From Actinomycetota bacterium (lineage in GTDB: Bacteria > Actinomycetota > Actinomycetes > S36-B12), in NCBI GenBank assembly GCA_016870195.1, contig VGCC01000001.1, forward strand, positions 1 to 64,000: DNA of 64,000 nucleotides, written 5' to 3'. Shown piece after piece: positions 37,975-47,309 of this stretch. The position numbers and the translations under genes are program-made. The notes under the pieces are model-generated. The model was not told where the DNA came from, did not search any database, and saw only the letters and a program-made list of their open reading frames with translations. Positions within the stretch are counted from its first letter, which is position 1; every line of letters begins with the position of its first letter.

Positions 37975-39362
37975 CACGCACCCTCCCGCATCAGAGATAA
38001 CACGTCGTCGCGTAGTCGCACCATCTCATCACAGTCCCGTGCCTCGGCATTGAGCCGGAGCAGCGGTTCGGTGTTGCTCGGGCGGACGTTGAACCACCAG
38101 TCGGCCCCGTCGATGGTGAGCCCATCGAGTTCGTCGACGCTGACGTCGGGACGAGTGGCGTAGCGGGCCTTGATCCTGGCCGTAGCAGCGGCCTGATCAC
38201 TCACCTCCGTGTTGATCTCCCCGCTGGCGGCGTAACGCTGGAAGGGAGCCATGAGCGACGACAGGGTGGTGCCTGGGCCGGCCGTGCCCAGTGCCGCAAG
38301 CGCGTGCATCGCAGCGAGCATCCCGGAGTCAGCGCGCCAGAAGTCCTGGAAGTAGAAGTGCCCCGAGTGCTCCCCGCCGAAGACGGCCCCGGTCTCCGCC
38401 ATGGTCGCCTTGATGAAGGAGTGTCCAACGCGCGTGCGTACGGCAACTCCGTTGTTCTCAGCGATCACCTCGGGGACTGTCTTCGACGTGATCAGGTTAT
38501 GGATGATGGTCGCCCCCGGATGCCGAGCGAGTTCCCGTTGCGCGATCAGAGCGGTCAACGCGGAGGGACTCACGATCTCCCCGCGCTCATCCACCACGAA
38601 GCAGCGGTCCGCGTCCCCGTCGAAGGCGAGACCGATGTCCGCCTTCTCCTGAAGGACTCGACGCTGGAGATCACGCATGTTCTCCGGCTCAATCGGGTTG
38701 GCTTCGTGATTCGGGAAGGTGCCGTCCAACTCGAAATACATGGGAATGATCGTGAGCGGAAGGCGCGGGAGTCCGGCGTCCTCGGAGAGGACCGCCGGAA
38801 CGGTGAAGCCGCCCATGCCATTGCCGGCGTCGACGACCACGCGCAGCGGCCGGATCGACCCCAGGTCGACGAGGGACCGCAGGAACCCTGCGTAGTCGGC
38901 GAGAAGGTCCCGCTGCGTCACGTCGCCGATGCGGCCCGCACCGGCCGGGATCCCGGATTCGATCAAGGCGCGTATCTCGCGCAACCCCGAGTCCTGACCC
39001 ACGGGAGCCGCCCCGGCACGACACAACTTGATGCCGTTGTATTTCGCCGGGTTGTGGCTCGCCGTGAACATCGCTCCGGGAAGGCCGAGCGCACCCGAGG
39101 CGTAGTAGAGGCCGTCGGTGCTTGCGAGTCCGATGAGTACGACATCGCATCCCTGCTCGCGCACACCCTCCGCGAAGGAGGCGACGAGGTCCGGTCCGGA
39201 CGGCCGCATGTCGTGTCCGATCACCACCGCGCCCTCGGCATCCGCGATTCCGCAGACGCGCACGAAGGCAGCTCCCACATCGTGGGCGAGCTGCTCGTCG
39301 AGTTGATCCGGATAGACGCCTCGGACGTCGTAGGCCTTGATGATCGCGCCCAGATCCCTCAC
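37974..39362 (-). CDS. manB: Phosphomannomutase/phosphoglucomutase
   Basis: Converts mannose-6-P to mannose-1-P; 462 residues in the four-domain alpha-D-phosphohexomutase fold. The phosphoserine is Ser102 in MFTASHNPAKYNG, the metal loop is AFDGDADRCF, the sugar-binding loop is GGEHSGHFYF, and the phosphate loop is RPSNTEPLLRLNAEA. Together with manA and the nucleotidyltransferase at 47306 it provides GDP-mannose for mannolipids and glycopolymers. It lies 24 nt after DUF3499. Confidence 0.95.
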   Translation of the reverse strand: MRDLGAIIKAYDVRGVYPDQLDEQLAHDVGAAFVRVCGIADAEGAVVIGHDMRPSGPDLVASFAEGVREQGCDVVLIGLASTDGLYYASGALGLPGAMFTASHNPAKYNGIKLCRAGAAPVGQDSGLREIRALIESGIPAGAGRIGDVTQRDLLADYAGFLRSLVDLGSIRPLRVVVDAGNGMGGFTVPAVLSEDAGLPRLPLTIIPMYFELDGTFPNHEANPIEPENMRDLQRRVLQEKADIGLAFDGDADRCFVVDERGEIVSPSALTALIAQRELARHPGATIIHNLITSKTVPEVIAENNGVAVRTRVGHSFIKATMAETGAVFGGEHSGHFYFQDFWRADSGMLAAMHALAALGTAGPGTTLSSLMAPFQRYAASGEINTEVSDQAAATARIKARYATRPDVSVDELDGLTIDGADWWFNVRPSNTEPLLRLNAEARDCDEMVRLRDDVLSLMREGA

Positions 39363-39386
39363 ATGATCAGGGTAGTGGCGCGGGAC

Positions 39387-39812
39387 TCACCACGAGTCGT
39401 CAGTGTCCAGCCGTTGCTGATACCCGACATCCCCCGCCTGCTCCGACTCATCAACGGAGCGCAGCACACGGAGATGACCGCGCCGCGCGACCTCCACCGA
39501 TCCCGGGGTGTACATGGGCTCCGGGTCGGCCGCGTCGAAGCGGGGGCGCGCAGCCTCGCGCACCGCATTGGCGAGGGCCTCAAGGTCGTCGACGGTGGGC
39601 TTGAGTGCATCGGGATCCGGCGAGATTCGGACGATCTCCCAGCCGATCGGGGCGGTCATCCGCTCACTGTGCATCTGACAGAGGTCGTAGCAGTGGGGCT
39701 CGGCATACGTGGCCAGAGGTCCGAGGACCGCGGTGGAATCGGCGTATACATAGGTGAGAGTGGACACGGCAGGTTGGGAACACGACGGTTTCGAGCAACG
39801 ACGTCGGTTCAC
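39387..39812 (-). CDS. DUF3499 family protein
   Basis: Protein of 141 residues starting VNRRRCSKPSCSQPAVSTLTYVYADSTAV. Four to five N-terminal cysteines (CSKPSC ... CYDLCQMHSER) suggest a metal site. The tail is variable. This actinobacterial family is conserved between whiB and phosphomannomutase (Rv3258c in M. tuberculosis) and has no established function. Confidence 0.9.
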   Translation of the reverse strand: MNRRRCSKPSCSQPAVSTLTYVYADSTAVLGPLATYAEPHCYDLCQMHSERMTAPIGWEIVRISPDPDALKPTVDDLEALANAVREAARPRFDAADPEPMYTPGSVEVARRGHLRVLRSVDESEQAGDVGYQQRLDTDDSW

Positions 39813-39860
39813 CCGAGCGACGGTAGTGGTCGGTGCGCGCTTTCGGCCTCCGGCACGCCG

Positions 39861-41372
39861 TCAGTTCGCCGCCACCGCGATGTCCTGGGTGGCCACCGGA
39901 ACCACCACGTCGGTGCGGAGCGGACGCCAGGAGTAGCCGGTGATCAGATCGCCGAATCGCGACTTCTCCCGCACGCGATGTGCCACGAGGACCGGGCCCG
40001 AGTCCGGGGCCGGCGTGACGATCGCGGTGTACCAGTCCACATCCGTGGGGGGTTCGAGCTTGACCCAGCGGAGCTGACCGGCCTCGACCTGCACCCGCGT
40101 GGGTGACGTCGGAACGGAAACCTCCCGCCCTCCCCGGAAGGGCAGGAGGGTGATGTCCACGGCGGCGGGCGACTCCGGTGCGGTGATGGATAGGCGTACG
40201 TCGGTCGCCGCACGCACCGGGAGCCCCGTGACCGCCGCCGGGCCAATGAACGGCTGCGACCCGCCTACGAAGCTGGTGTCATCCTGGACGCGACGCCCGC
40301 CGAAGAACTGACGCATGCCGGCGACGATCAGCGTGTCACTCGTCAGCTCCACGGTTGCCGGGAGCACACCGTCCGGCGTCTGCGGAAGTATGGGCGCCAG
40401 GTCGAGGGTGGCCACGGATTGAGCCGGCACCTGGATGGTCCCGCGATCCGCGGGCGCATAGGCACCCTCCTGCGCGAGAATCCGCACCTTCACGATCGCG
40501 TCGTCTTCGCCGACCGCCGCGACGGATAGGACGCGCGCTCCATCACCGTTGATGACCCCGGGGACGTAGACGCGCGTCGCCGGCGCAGCCGCCTGCGGGA
40601 TCCAGTCCGTTCCGATCGAGGCGAGACCCGTGCGTTGTTCGTCATCGACCGAAGCTCCGACCCGTCCTGCACGCACGATGACGTGGATGGCCGTGCCGTT
40701 GACGCCGGGCGCCACCACATCCAAGGGCAGCACGAGACGCTCACGACCCTTCACCACGAGTCCGCGGCTCGCCGGCGAGTCGATGACGCCATCGGGGCCG
40801 TGGATGATCACGTCAACGATGGCTGCGGTCTCATCCGGGTTGACCATGACGACCCGGGTGCGGCGCCCGGCGACGGCACCTCCCCCGACGAACCAGAAGT
40901 CCGACGCGGCGGGCGCGCACGCGGTGCTTGCCATCCCGCGACCCTTGCCCGAAGGATCGCGGCCCCACTGGTCCGCGACGAGTCCCGGTGCGAGCGAGCC
41001 TTCGCCGAAGGCCACGACCGGCGGAAGCGAGGTGCCGAACGCCTCGATCTGGCCCTGCTCCCCCGCCTGTCGAATCGGGGTGGACGCGGAACCCGTGCCC
41101 GGAAGTGTCACCAATCCCGCGCTCCCCGGACCCTCACCCGGCTGGCCGGGGACGACTGCACCGGTCACCCGGACTCCGAGATCACCACCCGCACCCGGCT
41201 CCGGGCACAACAGGACCTGGGATGCGATCGGCTCGCGGGTCACAGCCGGTTCGGCAACGGGTTCGCCGATCCATCGATGGGCAATCTCCCCGAGCAGGGA
41301 TACGACCAGGACCGCGACGATTGCGATTAGCGTCCATCGCAGGGTGAGGTCCGGTCTGCGCACGAGGCTCAT
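39861..41372 (-). CDS. DUF5719 family membrane-anchored extracytoplasmic protein
   Basis: Protein of 503 residues. A single N-terminal membrane segment (WTLIAIVAVLVVSLLGEIA, about residues 13-31) anchors a large beta-rich extracytoplasmic part, consistent with DUF5719. Function is unknown, though the family regularly accompanies the large membrane GT2 upstream of it. The start overlaps the GT2 stop by 4 bp (ATGA), so the two are translationally coupled and probably act together at the cell surface. Confidence 0.8.
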   Translation of the reverse strand: MSLVRRPDLTLRWTLIAIVAVLVVSLLGEIAHRWIGEPVAEPAVTREPIASQVLLCPEPGAGGDLGVRVTGAVVPGQPGEGPGSAGLVTLPGTGSASTPIRQAGEQGQIEAFGTSLPPVVAFGEGSLAPGLVADQWGRDPSGKGRGMASTACAPAASDFWFVGGGAVAGRRTRVVMVNPDETAAIVDVIIHGPDGVIDSPASRGLVVKGRERLVLPLDVVAPGVNGTAIHVIVRAGRVGASVDDEQRTGLASIGTDWIPQAAAPATRVYVPGVINGDGARVLSVAAVGEDDAIVKVRILAQEGAYAPADRGTIQVPAQSVATLDLAPILPQTPDGVLPATVELTSDTLIVAGMRQFFGGRRVQDDTSFVGGSQPFIGPAAVTGLPVRAATDVRLSITAPESPAAVDITLLPFRGGREVSVPTSPTRVQVEAGQLRWVKLEPPTDVDWYTAIVTPAPDSGPVLVAHRVREKSRFGDLITGYSWRPLRTDVVVPVATQDIAVAAN

Positions 41373-44300
41373 TCCGCCACCTCGGCATCAGGGTCGGGAT
41401 CGAAGGTCCGACGCGATGGCAGGGAAAGGATCACCAGGGCGGCGACGATGACCACCTGCGCCCACAACCACCAGGGTCGCGCACCCGAGTCGAACCACAC
41501 CCGGATCGGCTGCGCGCCCTCGGGTGCGAGGAATGCGGACGACCACGCGAGCGGGTCCGGTGCGATGACCGGAGTCAACTCCGCAGAACCCGAGGTGGCG
41601 CGCCAGCCGGCATCCTGGCTGGCGCCCACGACGACGACGCGTTGCCCGGACCCCTCGGGAAGGGATTGATCGATGTAGGGATCGACCCCCACCGTCTCCG
41701 GGCTCGTCAAGCCCAGCGGTGACGCGTCGGCGTCCACCACCACGCGCGCGCGCGAGGTCACCCCGGCAACACGCCAGAGCACGGCCCCATCCGCACTCGA
41801 GAGTCTGCGCAGACCAGGCTCGGAGTCGAGGGTTTGCACGAGATCGGCCGTGGTGCCGCGATCGAGGACCACGTAGCGGACTCCGTATCCGGCGATCGCG
41901 GGGACCTCGGGACCCCCGCGCCCGGACGCCATCCACGCCACGTAGTGATCGAGTCCCACCCAGACGTCGGCGGGGGGAAGTGTCTCCGCGTCACCCAGCA
42001 TCTCGCCCGCGCCGTTCACCAGGGAATAGGTGACGGCACCGGCGCGCGAACTGGCGATCACGAGCGATCGTGGAGCTTGGGGGCTTGCAGCTTCAGCGAC
42101 GACGAAGGCCGGGAGCGGTGACATGGGTGCGCGCGACACTGCGAGATCTCGCGCAGGGATCCACCAGATCGCACTGATGATCGGAGCGGCCACCGCGCCG
42201 ATCACGGCGACCACGGCGATCGGCTGCCAGATGGTGAAGTTGGAGCGGACGAAGCGTTCACGGAGTCCGCGCACCGCGACACCCGAGGCGCTGATGAGGG
42301 CCAACCCCCACAGTAGGGTCGCCGGCCCCGGCCACGGGGACAGCGCCTCCGAATACCCGGGCGGTGTGACGCGGATCAGGGACTGGACGATCCCGACGAC
42401 CGCCGCGAGTCCACCGATGATCCACCAGGCACCCACGAGCCGCAGGGTGTCGCGCCGCAACAGCGCGAGGACTCCGCCGAGCAGGATGCCACCGGTCACC
42501 CACAGGGGCGTCATGCCTGGGCCGCCCGGGTGCAGGGCGAGTACGTCGAGGGGGGCGAGGTCGGGGTCGATCAACGACGCGCGTTGCAGGCCCGGCTCGA
42601 GCAGGAATAGGACTGGATGGGTGATCAGATACCCGGTCCAGGGAATCAGCACGGCTAAGGGAACGACAAGGGCGAGCGTCAGTCGCAGCGCGACCTGTCG
42701 AGTCACCCGGCGCACGGTGAGAATCACCGTGGCAAGCACGAGCACGATCCACATGGCCGGGACGGTCGCCAGCACGATGCTCATCAGGATCGCGGTCCCA
42801 GCGGCACGTCGCAACGATCCTCGCGGCGTCGTCAATCTCCACAGGGATCGGATGGCAAACGGGAGTGCGATCGACGCGATCGTCGTTCCGATCCGACCGG
42901 AGGCGATCGCACCCGTCATCGCCGGGAGGAGTGCGTAGGCACCTGCCATCCATGCCCGCGTGATTTTCGACGGGATCATGTCGCGCGATGCGATGTAGGC
43001 GGACCATCCAGCGATCGGGATCACCAACATCAGGACCACGGCGATCGCCCAGGCAGATTTTCCAAGAAGCACCGTGGCAAGTGCCGCGAGGACCATGAGG
43101 TACGGCGCTGACGGCGTCGTGGAGCCGGGGCCGACGTCGTGCCAGGCCTCGATGTAGGACTGCCAGAGGTCGGACGCTCCCGTCGATGCCGGTAGCAGGG
43201 CTCCGCCCTGAACCACGCCCTCCCCCCACCACAGGGATCGCGTTGCAACGACAGCGATGAGAAGAAGAACCACAGTGAGGAGAACGCTCGGTTTCGTCAG
43301 GATGCGCCGCACGCGGCTGTATGACTCATCCGGCAGATATGCCACCGAGTCATCGATGGTGTCCAGGGCACTCACACTCGGACTGAGTGCGGAGCTACTC
43401 GTCGTCACATAGCCGCCGATCGCCTCGGCGACATCACGTACCTGATCCCATGTGGTGGGTCGCAGATGACGCACGACGGAAGCGGACTCCGTGACGCCCT
43501 CCGAGGCCAGGACACGCGAGGCGTGCAGACGCCCGGGGTGGGAGGCGACGCGGGCGACAGCGATCACCTCATCACGTGCAGACCGGACGTCCTTGCCAAG
43601 CAAGTAGACGACCGACCGGATCGCACTTCCGAGAAGGAGGCGGAGGGCTACGAACGGGGCGAGGATGGGGTTGGCGTGCGCGAGGAGGAGGTGCGCGGCC
43701 GCTTCACGGTCATCGCGGTGGGGGCGGTCGGCTCCACGCCGACGCGCGTGGGCCGATGCCTCACGATGGTGGAGGACGGCATCCGTGGCGATCATCACCC
43801 GCTCCCCGCGTCGCCACGCCCGCCAGCACAGTTCGACGTCATCGCGATAGAGGGGCAGGTAGGGGTCGAATCCATGGAGTGCGTCGAACACATCGCGTCG
43901 GATGAGCATCCCGGCAGTGCTGACGGCTAGCACTTCCCGGGTTCCGTCATGCTGACCCTGGTCGTGTTCGCGGCGCTCCAACCCGGTGACGCGACGCCCA
44001 TCCGAGTCCACACTGATCCCGACTTCCAGGAGAAGCCGCCGGTCGTGCCAGCCGAGGATTTTCGGACCGAAGATCGACGTGGTCGGACACATGTCCGCGG
44101 CCACCAAGAGTTGGTCCAGGCAATCGGGATCCGGTGCGCTGTCATCGTGGAGGAGCCAGATCCATTCGACGACATCCTCCGGAAGATCCCAGTCGCCGAT
44201 GAGTCGAAGTCCCTCCTCGACGGCGCCTCCGAATCCGGCATTGATCCCCGTCTCGACAACCCGGGCAGATGTCAACGACTCGCGGAGGAGTCGGGCGCTG

Positions 44301-44512
44301 TCATCGGTGGACGCGTTGTCGACGCCGACGATCGCATCGGGGGGGCGGGTTTGGCCGGCAATCGTGGTCAGGGCTGCCGGCAACCAGGTCGCCCCGTCGT
44401 GGGCCACGATCACCGCGTTGACCCAGTGGCGTCTGCGAGGGATGACGGGCTCGTCGACGTCGTCGAATTCGAAGTCCTCGTCCGCGACGAACCACTCGAG
44501 CGACTCGGTCAC
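41369..44512 (-). CDS. Giant membrane glycosyltransferase (GT2 domain plus polytopic C-terminal region)
   Basis: Protein of 1047 residues. Residues about 30-290 are a GT2 (GT-A) domain with VNAVIVAHDGATWLPAAL, VGVDNASTDDSARLLR and LLHDDSAPDP holding the metal-binding acidic motif. From about 410 to 850 there are a dozen hydrophobic helices, then an extracytoplasmic part and a last helix near the C-terminus (WLWAQVVIVAALVILSLP). It probably transfers a sugar to a lipid or polymer at the membrane. The operon with DUF5719 downstream and whiB just upstream is conserved in actinobacteria. Confidence 0.85.
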   Translation of the reverse strand: MTESLEWFVADEDFEFDDVDEPVIPRRRHWVNAVIVAHDGATWLPAALTTIAGQTRPPDAIVGVDNASTDDSARLLRESLTSARVVETGINAGFGGAVEEGLRLIGDWDLPEDVVEWIWLLHDDSAPDPDCLDQLLVAADMCPTTSIFGPKILGWHDRRLLLEVGISVDSDGRRVTGLERREHDQGQHDGTREVLAVSTAGMLIRRDVFDALHGFDPYLPLYRDDVELCWRAWRRGERVMIATDAVLHHREASAHARRRGADRPHRDDREAAAHLLLAHANPILAPFVALRLLLGSAIRSVVYLLGKDVRSARDEVIAVARVASHPGRLHASRVLASEGVTESASVVRHLRPTTWDQVRDVAEAIGGYVTTSSSALSPSVSALDTIDDSVAYLPDESYSRVRRILTKPSVLLTVVLLLIAVVATRSLWWGEGVVQGGALLPASTGASDLWQSYIEAWHDVGPGSTTPSAPYLMVLAALATVLLGKSAWAIAVVLMLVIPIAGWSAYIASRDMIPSKITRAWMAGAYALLPAMTGAIASGRIGTTIASIALPFAIRSLWRLTTPRGSLRRAAGTAILMSIVLATVPAMWIVLVLATVILTVRRVTRQVALRLTLALVVPLAVLIPWTGYLITHPVLFLLEPGLQRASLIDPDLAPLDVLALHPGGPGMTPLWVTGGILLGGVLALLRRDTLRLVGAWWIIGGLAAVVGIVQSLIRVTPPGYSEALSPWPGPATLLWGLALISASGVAVRGLRERFVRSNFTIWQPIAVVAVIGAVAAPIISAIWWIPARDLAVSRAPMSPLPAFVVAEAASPQAPRSLVIASSRAGAVTYSLVNGAGEMLGDAETLPPADVWVGLDHYVAWMASGRGGPEVPAIAGYGVRYVVLDRGTTADLVQTLDSEPGLRRLSSADGAVLWRVAGVTSRARVVVDADASPLGLTSPETVGVDPYIDQSLPEGSGQRVVVVGASQDAGWRATSGSAELTPVIAPDPLAWSSAFLAPEGAQPIRVWFDSGARPWWLWAQVVIVAALVILSLPSRRTFDPDPDAEVAE

Positions 44513-44547
44513 CCGCCCACTGTACGGTCCGGAAAACTCTCCGCAGA

Positions 44548-44811
44548 CTAGGAGATGGAGCGCTTCTTGAGTCTGCGACGCTCACGCTCGGACAGCCCAC
44601 CCCAGATGCCGAAACGCTCGTCATTCTCGAGTGCGTATTCGAGGCATTCGACGCGGACCTCGCAGGAGAGACACACCCTCTTGGCCTCACGGGTACTGCC
44701 GCCCTTTTCCGGGAAGAAGGCTTCCGGGTCGGTCTGGGCGCAGAGGGCCCGCTCCTGCCAGGAGAGTTCCTCGACATCGGACAACGGCAGAAACGCCAAG
44801 TTGTCGCTCAC
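44548..44811 (-). CDS. whiB2: WhiB-family Fe-S transcription factor (WhiB2/WhmD-like)
   Basis: Protein of 87 residues with the four cluster cysteines Cys24, Cys47, Cys50 and Cys56, the beta-turn GIWGG (68-72), and a basic C-terminus (SERERRRLKKRS) for DNA contact. WhiB binds sigma factor region 4 and drives septation and sporulation genes with WhiA in Streptomyces; the mycobacterial counterpart WhmD is needed for septum formation. It lies beside DUF3499, GT2 and fbiA as in Mycobacterium. A well-formed promoter precedes it. Confidence 0.95.
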   Translation of the reverse strand: MSDNLAFLPLSDVEELSWQERALCAQTDPEAFFPEKGGSTREAKRVCLSCEVRVECLEYALENDERFGIWGGLSERERRRLKKRSIS

Positions 44812-44855
44812 GCGATGGACCTCCTCGACCCAGCAAACGTACGAGTCCAGGGAGT

Positions 44856-44884
44856 ATTACAACGATGTGATTCCCCTACGTCAA
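44856..44884 (-). promoter_or_regulatory. Promoter of whiB (TTGACG-N17-TGTAAT)
   Basis: Minus-strand -35 TTGACG (44879-44884) and -10 TGTAAT (44856-44861), 17 bp apart, each one mismatch from consensus: the best sigma-70-type promoter in the window. It predicts a leader of about 40 nt with GAGGAGG-like bases before the ATG. Confidence 0.6.
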
Positions 44885-44900
44885 GTGAAAATCCGCCAAA

Positions 44901-44948
44901 TCGGACAGATTTACGCCGAAAGTCGGACATTCCGGGGAGATCTGGGAC
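44901..44948. repeat. Direct repeats of TSGGACA upstream of whiB
   Basis: TCGGACA at 44901-44907 and 44923-44929 (22 bp apart, both preceded by CGCC) and TGGGACA at 44942-44948. They lie upstream of the whiB -35 and before the fbiA -10, a position suited to an activator or shared regulator. Confidence 0.4.
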
Positions 44949-44971
44949 ACATTCGAGCGTCCGACGCGTGA

Positions 44972-44977
44972 CAGGAT
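44972..44977 (+). promoter_or_regulatory. -10 element of fbiA
   Basis: CAGGAT, 6 nt, then the ATG at 44984. Confidence 0.3.
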
Positions 44978-44983
44978 GACGCG

Positions 44984-45985
44984 ATGACGCAACGGATCAC
45001 CATCCTCGCGGGCGGGATGGGTGGTGCGCGATTCTGCCTCGGTGTCCGCCACCTGCTGATGGGATCCGACACCGAGATCACCGTCGTCGGCAACACCGGA
45101 GACGACATCTGGGTCCATGGATTGCGCGTCTGCCCGGACCTTGATTCGATCATGTACACCCTCGGTGGAGGGATCAGTTCGGAGCGCGGTTGGGGCCGGG
45201 AAGCTGAGACGTTCCATGCCAAGGAGGAACTCGCGGCCTATGGGGTCGAACCGACGTGGTTCGGGCTCGGCGACCGCGATATCGCCACTCATCTCGTCCG
45301 CACCACGTCCCTCAACGCCGGCTATTCCCTGAGCGACGTGACCGAGGCCCTTTGCCACCGTTGGCAGCCGGGAGTTCGACTCATTCCCATGTCCGACGAC
45401 CGCGCGGAGACGCACGTGATCGTCGACGATCCCGATGCGGGAGACGCGGAACAACCGCTGCGCGTCGCGATCCACTTCCAGGAGTGGTGGATCCGGCACC
45501 GCGCGTCTCTGCCCGCTCACGGGTTCAGCATCGTGGGCATCGAGGACGCCCGGCCGGCCCCCGGAGTGATCGACGCGATCGCGGGCGCAGACACCGTGAT
45601 CCTCTCTCCGAGCAATCCGGTGGTGTCGATCGGCACGATCCTGGCGGTGCCCGGGATCCGAGACGCACTTCACGCGACCACCGCGCCGATTGTTGGACTG
45701 TCCCCCATCATCGGGGGGGCGCCCGTGCGGGGAATGGCCGATGCGTGTCTCGCGGCCATCGGAGTGCCCACCACCGCGGCTGGAGTGGCGGAGCACTACG
45801 GAGCGCGTAGTGCCGGCGGCATACTCGACGCCTGGCTCGTCGACACCGTCGATGCATCGGCCACTGCGGAGATAGAGGGTCTCGGGATCGCGTGTGCCGC
45901 CGTGCCGCTCCTCATGACATCCCCCGACGCCACCGCCCGCATGGCAGCCGAGGCCCTACGACTGGCCGGCCCACGTGTTCGCTGA
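44984..45985 (+). CDS. fbiA: F420 biosynthesis phospholactate/phosphoenolpyruvate transferase FbiA (CofD)
   Basis: Transfers the phospholactyl or phosphoenolpyruvyl group from a GDP-activated donor to Fo, giving (dehydro)F420-0; 333 residues. The GDP-binding start is ILAGGMGGARFCLGV and the family motifs VVGNTGDDIWVHGL, SPSNPVVSIGTIL and SPIIGGAPVRG are intact. It overlaps fbiB by 11 bp, forming an fbiAB operon as in Mycobacterium. It shows that this organism makes coenzyme F420. Confidence 0.95.
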   Translation: MTQRITILAGGMGGARFCLGVRHLLMGSDTEITVVGNTGDDIWVHGLRVCPDLDSIMYTLGGGISSERGWGREAETFHAKEELAAYGVEPTWFGLGDRDIATHLVRTTSLNAGYSLSDVTEALCHRWQPGVRLIPMSDDRAETHVIVDDPDAGDAEQPLRVAIHFQEWWIRHRASLPAHGFSIVGIEDARPAPGVIDAIAGADTVILSPSNPVVSIGTILAVPGIRDALHATTAPIVGLSPIIGGAPVRGMADACLAAIGVPTTAAGVAEHYGARSAGGILDAWLVDTVDASATAEIEGLGIACAAVPLLMTSPDATARMAAEALRLAGPRVR

Positions 45986-47309
45986 CCGTGTCGACGTCGT
46001 CGCTCTCCCCATCGATCACGCCTTCGCACACGGTGACGACCTCGTAGATCTGATCGCTCCAGCCGTCGAGTCGGCCACGTGGACCGACGGGTCGAGCGGT
46101 CTTCGGGACGGCGACATCGTGGTCGTCACCAGCAAGATCGTGGCCAAGTGCGAAGGACGCGTGGTGGCAGCTGCCAGCCGGGACGAGTGGATCGATCGGG
46201 AGTCGGTTCGCACCGTGGCGGAGTGGCATACCCCCCGCGGGAGAACGCGCGTGGTGCAGACTCACCATGGCCTCGTCCTGGCCGCCGCAGGTATCGATGC
46301 GAGCAACACCGAGGATGGCACCGTCGTACTCCTTCCGGAGGATCCGGACCATTCCGCGCGGGATATCGCCACGCGCCTGCGTGCCACGTTCGGAGCAGAG
46401 GTCGGCGTCATCGTCTCCGACACGATGGGCAGACCATGGCGACTCGGGGTCACCGATGTGGCGATCGGCGCAGCCGGACTCACACCACTCGACGATCACA
46501 CCGGACGAGTCGATCCCTTCGGTCGGACGTTGGAGATGACCGTTGTAGCCATCGCGGATGAGATCGCAGCCGCCGCGGATCTGGCCACGGGCAAGACTCG
46601 TTCGGCCCCGGTCGCGATCGTGCGCGGACTCGGCGCATATGTGACGCGCGACCTGCATACTCCCGCGTCGGTCATCGTGCGATCACCGAACGAGGACATG
46701 TTCTCCCTCGGCGTTCGTGAGGCACGTCGCACGGCGGTCCAACAACGTCGAACTGTCCGGCATTTCCGGCATGAGGAGGTACCTGACAAGTCGATTGACG
46801 AGGCCCTCGATGCCGCCGTGACCGCGCCAGCCCCCCACCACAGTCACCCATGGAGATTCCGCGTGCAACGTCTGGGAGAGGAGAGAACACGACTCCTTGA
46901 TGCCCTCGCCGACGCGTGGCGCGCCGACTTGCACGCGACACTAGGAATCGCCGACGTCGAGGCGCGCATTCGACGCGGGGACATCCTGCGCACCGCACCC
47001 GTCGTTATCTGGCCCTTCGTCGACCTCGCGGGCGCCGCCCATGACTATCCCGACGACCGACGTCGTGCAGCCGAGCGCGACATGTTCCTCGTCGCAGGCG
47101 GTGCGGCCGTGCAAAACCTGATGGTCTCCCTCGCCACGCAGGGGCTGGGATCGGCGTGGATCGGCTCATCGATCTTTGCGCCCGCCGTCGTTCGATCTGT
47201 GCTCGGACTTGCCGACTCCCTGGAACCGCTCGGAGCGATTGCCGTGGGCTATCCAGCGGAGCCACCGACACCACGCGATGTCGAACAGGGCAGTGATTTT
47301 CGGATCTAG
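45975..47309 (+). CDS. fbiB: Bifunctional F420-0:gamma-glutamyl ligase / dehydro-F420 reductase FbiB
   Basis: Two-domain enzyme of 444 residues. The N-terminal CofE domain (about 1-240; DGDIVVVTSKIVAKCEGR, VSDTMGRPWRLGVTDVAIG) adds glutamates to F420-0 with GTP. The C-terminal nitroreductase-like FMN domain (about 250-444; RRTVRHF, APAPHHSHPWRF, GLGSAWIGSSIF) reduces the dehydro intermediate. The two-domain fusion is the actinobacterial form. The start is a GTG inside the end of fbiA. Confidence 0.94.
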   Translation: MFADRVDVVALPIDHAFAHGDDLVDLIAPAVESATWTDGSSGLRDGDIVVVTSKIVAKCEGRVVAAASRDEWIDRESVRTVAEWHTPRGRTRVVQTHHGLVLAAAGIDASNTEDGTVVLLPEDPDHSARDIATRLRATFGAEVGVIVSDTMGRPWRLGVTDVAIGAAGLTPLDDHTGRVDPFGRTLEMTVVAIADEIAAAADLATGKTRSAPVAIVRGLGAYVTRDLHTPASVIVRSPNEDMFSLGVREARRTAVQQRRTVRHFRHEEVPDKSIDEALDAAVTAPAPHHSHPWRFRVQRLGEERTRLLDALADAWRADLHATLGIADVEARIRRGDILRTAPVVIWPFVDLAGAAHDYPDDRRRAAERDMFLVAGGAAVQNLMVSLATQGLGSAWIGSSIFAPAVVRSVLGLADSLEPLGAIAVGYPAEPPTPRDVEQGSDFRI

